Source of the DNA: Candidatus Aenigmatarchaeota archaeon
GTDB taxonomy: Archaea > Aenigmatarchaeota > Aenigmatarchaeia > QMZP01
NCBI GenBank assembly: GCA_015520105.1
Contig: WAQT01000065.1
Span: 1 to 8,373, forward strand
Length of the DNA: 8,373 nt
Direction of reading: 5' to 3'
Numbering within the stretch: position 1 is the first letter of the stretch; each line of letters opens with the position of its first letter. The translations under genes were made by a program, and so were the position numbers. The notes under the pieces are model-generated. The model saw only the letters and a program-made list of their open reading frames with translations, searched no databases and was not told where the DNA came from. This document shows, piece after piece, positions 5,409 through 8,373 of this stretch.

Positions 5409-6194
5409 ATGGTCGCATCAACAGAAGTGCTGGACGCTCTGAAAAGCATAGGACTGAACCTCTATGAGAGGAAGATATTTGTAGCCCTGCTTGCCAAGGG
5501 AGTTGCTACAGCAGCAGAGGTCTCGGAGATAGCCGGAGTCCCAAGGTCGCGTTCCTATGATGTTCTGGAAAGCCTTGCTGAGAAGGGCTTCGTGATGGTC
5601 CAGCCCTCGAAGCCGATAAAATACGTCGCCCTCGCTCCAAAGGAAGCGTTGGACAGGACAAAGGAGAACCTCGAGAAGAAGCACAGGGAGATGGTCGAGA
5701 GGATAGAGAAGCTCAAGAATTCTCCTGTGATAGAGGAACTTGAATCCATATATTCGCAGGGACTCAGTCTGGTTCAGCCCACTGAAATCACTGGAACGCT
5801 GAAGGGAAGATACGTAATAGACAGGCAGCTCAAGCAGGCATTCAAGAACGCAAAGAATTATATAAATATAATAACCACGGAGCAGGGCCTGAATGACCTT
5901 TACTCCAAACACCTCAGGGCTCTCAGAAAGGCAGCGAGAAACGGCGTCAAGATAAGGATAATAGCTCCTTTCAGGAACAACGCTGTCGCTCAGGCGCTTT
6001 CCGAGATAGCGGAACTGAAAAACGTTGACTCATCTCCCGGAAGGCTCTTCATGGTGGACGGAAGCGACATGCTCATGGCCCTCACTGACGACTCCTCTGT
6101 TCACGAAACCCAGGACGTCGCGCTGTGGGCGAACTCCCCGCACGCAGTGGAAACAGTGGGAATGAAGCTTTTCGAGCATTACTGGAACCAATAA
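5409..6194 (+). CDS. TrmB-family transcriptional regulator
   Basis: TrmB proteins are archaeal DNA-binding regulators, many of which sense sugars and control transport or central carbon genes. The 261-aa product has the N-terminal TrmB winged helix-turn-helix (about 5-75). Its parts are the opening LKSIGLNLYERKIFVALLAKG (11-31), the ATAAEVSEIAGVPRSRSYDVL turn and recognition helix (33-53), and the wing FVMVQPSKPIKYVAL (61-75). A charged helix (about 78-108) probably mediates dimerisation. The C-terminal part (about 125-261) resembles the phospholipase-D-like effector fold of many TrmB relatives: NYINIITTEQGLNDLY (150-165), NGVKIRIIAPF (178-188), RLFMVDGSDMLMALTDD (212-228). I do not see features that would assign it to a specific sugar-binding group, so the ligand is open. 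It has its own promoter and lies 116 bp upstream of a secreted carbohydrate-related protein on the same strand, a plausible target. Confidence 0.9.
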   Translation: MVASTEVLDALKSIGLNLYERKIFVALLAKGVATAAEVSEIAGVPRSRSYDVLESLAEKGFVMVQPSKPIKYVALAPKEALDRTKENLEKKHREMVERIEKLKNSPVIEELESIYSQGLSLVQPTEITGTLKGRYVIDRQLKQAFKNAKNYINIITTEQGLNDLYSKHLRALRKAARNGVKIRIIAPFRNNAVAQALSEIAELKNVDSSPGRLFMVDGSDMLMALTDDSSVHETQDVALWANSPHAVETVGMKLFEHYWNQ

Positions 6195-6254
6195 TGCAGG
6201 CTTATGCGTGCAAGAAGCTGAGCATCGCTTTCTCGTAACGGGTCTGTTAACTTC

Positions 6255-6270
6255 TCTGAAAACCTTCAGA
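6255..6270. repeat. Perfect short palindrome before the secreted protein gene, possible operator or terminator stem
   Basis: TCTGAA-AACC-TTCAGA is a perfect 6-bp inverted repeat with a 4-bp centre. It lies 60 bp beyond the TrmB-type gene's stop codon and directly upstream of the TATA-like element of the next gene. That placement suits a regulator-binding site. It could equally be the stem of a terminator, but no T-run follows it. Confidence 0.3.
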
Positions 6271-6278
6271 ACTCCAAA

Positions 6279-6288
6279 CAAATAAAAC
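6279..6288 (+). promoter_or_regulatory. TATA-like element of the secreted beta-helix gene
   Basis: The plus strand reads CCAAACAAATAAAACAC, centred about 27 bp before the ATG at 6311, at the same spacing as the other genes here. No Shine-Dalgarno sequence is present (AATAAACAG precedes the ATG). Confidence 0.45.
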
Positions 6289-6310
6289 ACAGGCCAGCAA
6301 TAATAAACAG

Positions 6311-8373
6311 ATGAAGCCAAGCATATTTCTTGCTGTCGCAACACTGTTTGTTTTACTCCTTCCGATGCAATGCCTTGCGGCAGTATATTACGTCGACGCC
6401 TCGAACGGCAACGACGCCAACGACGGTTCGCTGTCAAGACCGTTTCTTACTGTGCAAAAGGGACTGAGCGTTGCGCATGCGGGAGACGTTGTTCATGTGA
6501 GACCCGGCCTGTACAGAGGCAATTTTTATTTCCAGAGAAGCGGTCAGCCGGGAAAACCAATAATCCTTGAGGGAGAGAATGGAGCGATTCTGGACGGCGG
6601 GGTGATAGTCAAGGGATGGGAACCGGCTCCTGAGGTTGGAGATGGCGTGTACAAGAAGTCAGTCTCATCCATGCCGGAGGAGCTTACCAACGATTACGCA
6701 GGTCATGTTAACAGGCCCCCAATGCACATGACATGGAACAACTATTATGTCGTGCGGCTCAGCGAAGACCAGCTCACATGGGAAGATAGGAAATCGAAAC
6801 TCTCCACTCCTGCAGACAGTTCCTTCTGGGACGGAATCGAAGCCCTGTTCACGTCCGAGAACGGATACACCTATGTCAGATTCAGGAACGGAATGAACCC
6901 TGACGACGAAAATGTCACGTTCGGAAAGAAATGGTACTACAACAATTCCGGGACCGTGAATATCATTGACAAGAGCTATGTTGTTGTCAGGGGATTTGTT
7001 ATACGCGGAGGAGGACTGGGAGTGAGAATATCAGGGAACTCCCACAACAACGTTGTAGAGAACAATCTGGTAATGCATGGCAATCCTGCAAGCGTGGCCC
7101 TGATTGGCGGAGACTCAGGCTTCCCTTCCAATAATACAGTAAGGAACAACAATATCACGCTGAATTATCTCTACACCCTCAACCCCAACAATCCGGACAG
7201 GGACGTCTATAAGAAACTGAGATGGCTGTTCAAGAGCTGGGGAGATTCCGACCGCTCTGCGGTGTGGCTGTACTTTGCCGGAGATAACAACAGCGTTTAC
7301 GGGAACACCATATACGAGCACTGGGACGGCGTGCAGGATTATGCCACGGACCTTTACTACGATTCCACAGGCATGAAAAGCTATAACTTCTCTAGAGGGC
7401 TGAAGGTCTATAACAATATCATGTATAACATAGCTGACGACTGCATGGAACCTACTGGCGGAGAAATAAACGCAGAGTGGCACGACAACCTTGTTCATGA
7501 CTGCATAATCAGCATACGCCTTAAAATGGGTCTAACGGGAAGAGGCCCGATGTACGTCTACAACAACAGAATGTACAACGCTTCGGAAACGGATATCTAC
7601 TACTTCAGCGGAACAGAAGCAGAGGTCTATATCTATCACAACAGCTTCTCTTCGCATGAAGGAATACGCATGGGCGGATATAATGTTGATACAGGAGCCC
7701 CCAACATATGGTTTATCAACAACGTGTTCTCAAACGAGATATTCTTCAATGACCTGAGTCCGCCGTACAACTGGGATAAAACATGGAATCCTCATTTCCA
7801 TAACAACTGGGCTGGGGGAGACGCTACGGATTACTTCTGGTTCGACAGCAGAAATATAATAAGGAGCGGTCAGATTATATGGAACCTTTCCAGTCCTTCG
7901 TTCCAACCTGTCCCGGACATAATGGAGAAGGGCATTGACCTCTCAGAAGAATGGCTTCTGGAAGGGCATGCGCATCAGGCATTGCGCGGAATGCTTCCCG
8001 GATACTTTTCCGGCAGCGCTCCTGACCTTGGCGCGGTACAGCACGGCGCGTACTGCACAGACTCCGATTCCGACGGCTACAATTCCTCATCCTGCGGAGG
8101 TCAGGACTGCGACGACTCCGACCCAACAGTGAACCCTTCCGCTGCAGAGAAGTGCGACGGAAAGGACAACGACTGCGACGGTCAGGTTGACGAGGGATGC
8201 CCGGCTCTTCGCATAGCAGGAACTTCGGGGATAGAGGTTGACGGCCACAGGGAAGAAGGGTGGAGAAGCCCGCAGATAACTGTCTCAAACTCATCGGTTT
8301 CTGACAACAGGGTGGAGGTTTCGCTTCTCTGGGACAGGGAGAATCTTTATGCGTTCCTCAACGTCACGGACAA
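6311..8373 (+). CDS. Secreted parallel beta-helix protein with MopE-type motif and CBM9-like domain (3' end cut by window)
   Basis: The frame is open for 687 codons to the window edge. A signal peptide (MKPSIFLAVATLFVLLLPMQ, then CLAA; cleavage near 23/24) predicts export. Residues about 26-90 match the DUF1565-type start of pectate-lyase-like proteins (YYVDASNGNDANDGS, then RPFLTVQKGL and AGDVVHVRPGLY). Asparagine-rich parallel beta-helix turns follow at about 220-475 (NNVVENNLVMHGN at 246, NNTVRNNNITL, GLKVYNNIMYN, NIWFINNVF at 467). This fold commonly binds or cleaves polysaccharides, but I cannot point to a catalytic set. Residues 582-630 are one MopE-type metal-binding motif (DSDSDGYNSSSCGGQDCDDSD, CDGKDNDCDGQVDEGC), rich in Asp and Cys. 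From about 636 a CBM9-like domain begins (IEVDGHREEGW at 641-651, LLWDRENLYAF at 672-682), which suggests sugar binding. Several N-glycosylation sequons are visible. The remainder and any surface anchor lie outside. The upstream TrmB-type gene may control it. Confidence 0.88.
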   Translation, partial: MKPSIFLAVATLFVLLLPMQCLAAVYYVDASNGNDANDGSLSRPFLTVQKGLSVAHAGDVVHVRPGLYRGNFYFQRSGQPGKPIILEGENGAILDGGVIVKGWEPAPEVGDGVYKKSVSSMPEELTNDYAGHVNRPPMHMTWNNYYVVRLSEDQLTWEDRKSKLSTPADSSFWDGIEALFTSENGYTYVRFRNGMNPDDENVTFGKKWYYNNSGTVNIIDKSYVVVRGFVIRGGGLGVRISGNSHNNVVENNLVMHGNPASVALIGGDSGFPSNNTVRNNNITLNYLYTLNPNNPDRDVYKKLRWLFKSWGDSDRSAVWLYFAGDNNSVYGNTIYEHWDGVQDYATDLYYDSTGMKSYNFSRGLKVYNNIMYNIADDCMEPTGGEINAEWHDNLVHDCIISIRLKMGLTGRGPMYVYNNRMYNASETDIYYFSGTEAEVYIYHNSFSSHEGIRMGGYNVDTGAPNIWFINNVFSNEIFFNDLSPPYNWDKTWNPHFHNNWAGGDATDYFWFDSRNIIRSGQIIWNLSSPSFQPVPDIMEKGIDLSEEWLLEGHAHQALRGMLPGYFSGSAPDLGAVQHGAYCTDSDSDGYNSSSCGGQDCDDSDPTVNPSAAEKCDGKDNDCDGQVDEGCPALRIAGTSGIEVDGHREEGWRSPQITVSNSSVSDNRVEVSLLWDRENLYAFLNVTD

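Noticed and set aside
6370..6570. 66-codon open frame overlapping the start of the secreted protein in another frame
   Set aside because: It sits inside the signal-peptide/DUF1565 region of a clear gene and its product is Arg/Cys-rich with no recognisable pattern.
1..8373. Search for a CRISPR array, insertion sequence, attachment site or defence island
   Set aside because: No regularly spaced repeats, transposase-like frames, terminal inverted repeats or defence-protein families were seen. The genes are mostly housekeeping.

Overview
The window is archaeal DNA of moderate G+C. Four lines of evidence agree: an FtsZ of the archaeal FtsZ1-like type, an ATP-dependent DNA ligase of archaeal length (570 aa), a long archaeal FKBP-type prolyl isomerase, and a TrmB-family regulator. 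Gene starts are also archaeal in style. Most coding sequences have a TATA-like element centred about 25-30 bp before the ATG and no Shine-Dalgarno sequence, as expected for leaderless mRNAs. Arginine AGG/AGA and isoleucine ATA codons are frequent. The lineage below Archaea cannot be fixed from this window.

Layout. Positions 1-2157 hold four minus-strand genes, read from high to low coordinates: a YdjM-like membrane metal-dependent hydrolase, an overlapping membrane-anchored OB-fold protein, an FKBP-type prolyl isomerase, and ftsZ, which runs off the left edge. On the plus strand, a HAD phosphatase (2243-2893) diverges from the YdjM-like gene. It converges on a minus-strand DUF202 membrane protein (3161-3460) across a 267-bp gap. 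The left part of that gap is G+C-rich and could fold into a branched structure. Divergent from DUF202 are three plus-strand genes: DNA ligase (3564-5276), a TrmB-type regulator (5409-6194), and a large secreted protein that is cut by the right edge (6311-8373). The secreted protein has a signal peptide, a DUF1565-like start, a right-handed parallel beta-helix, a cysteine/aspartate-rich MopE-type metal-binding motif, and the start of a CBM9-like domain.

How the genes relate. Most of the window is housekeeping: division, protein folding, DNA joining. Only the YdjM-like/OB-fold pair is clearly co-transcribed; the other genes each appear to have their own promoter. The TrmB-type regulator directly upstream of a probable carbohydrate-interacting surface protein is a plausible regulator/target pair, but this is inference. 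I found no tRNA or rRNA gene, CRISPR array, insertion sequence or recognisable defence system. The items most worth a second look are the secreted multidomain protein, the foldable convergent intergenic region, the overlapping YdjM/OB-fold pair, and the contrast between ftsZ (leadered, strong Shine-Dalgarno) and its leaderless-looking neighbours.
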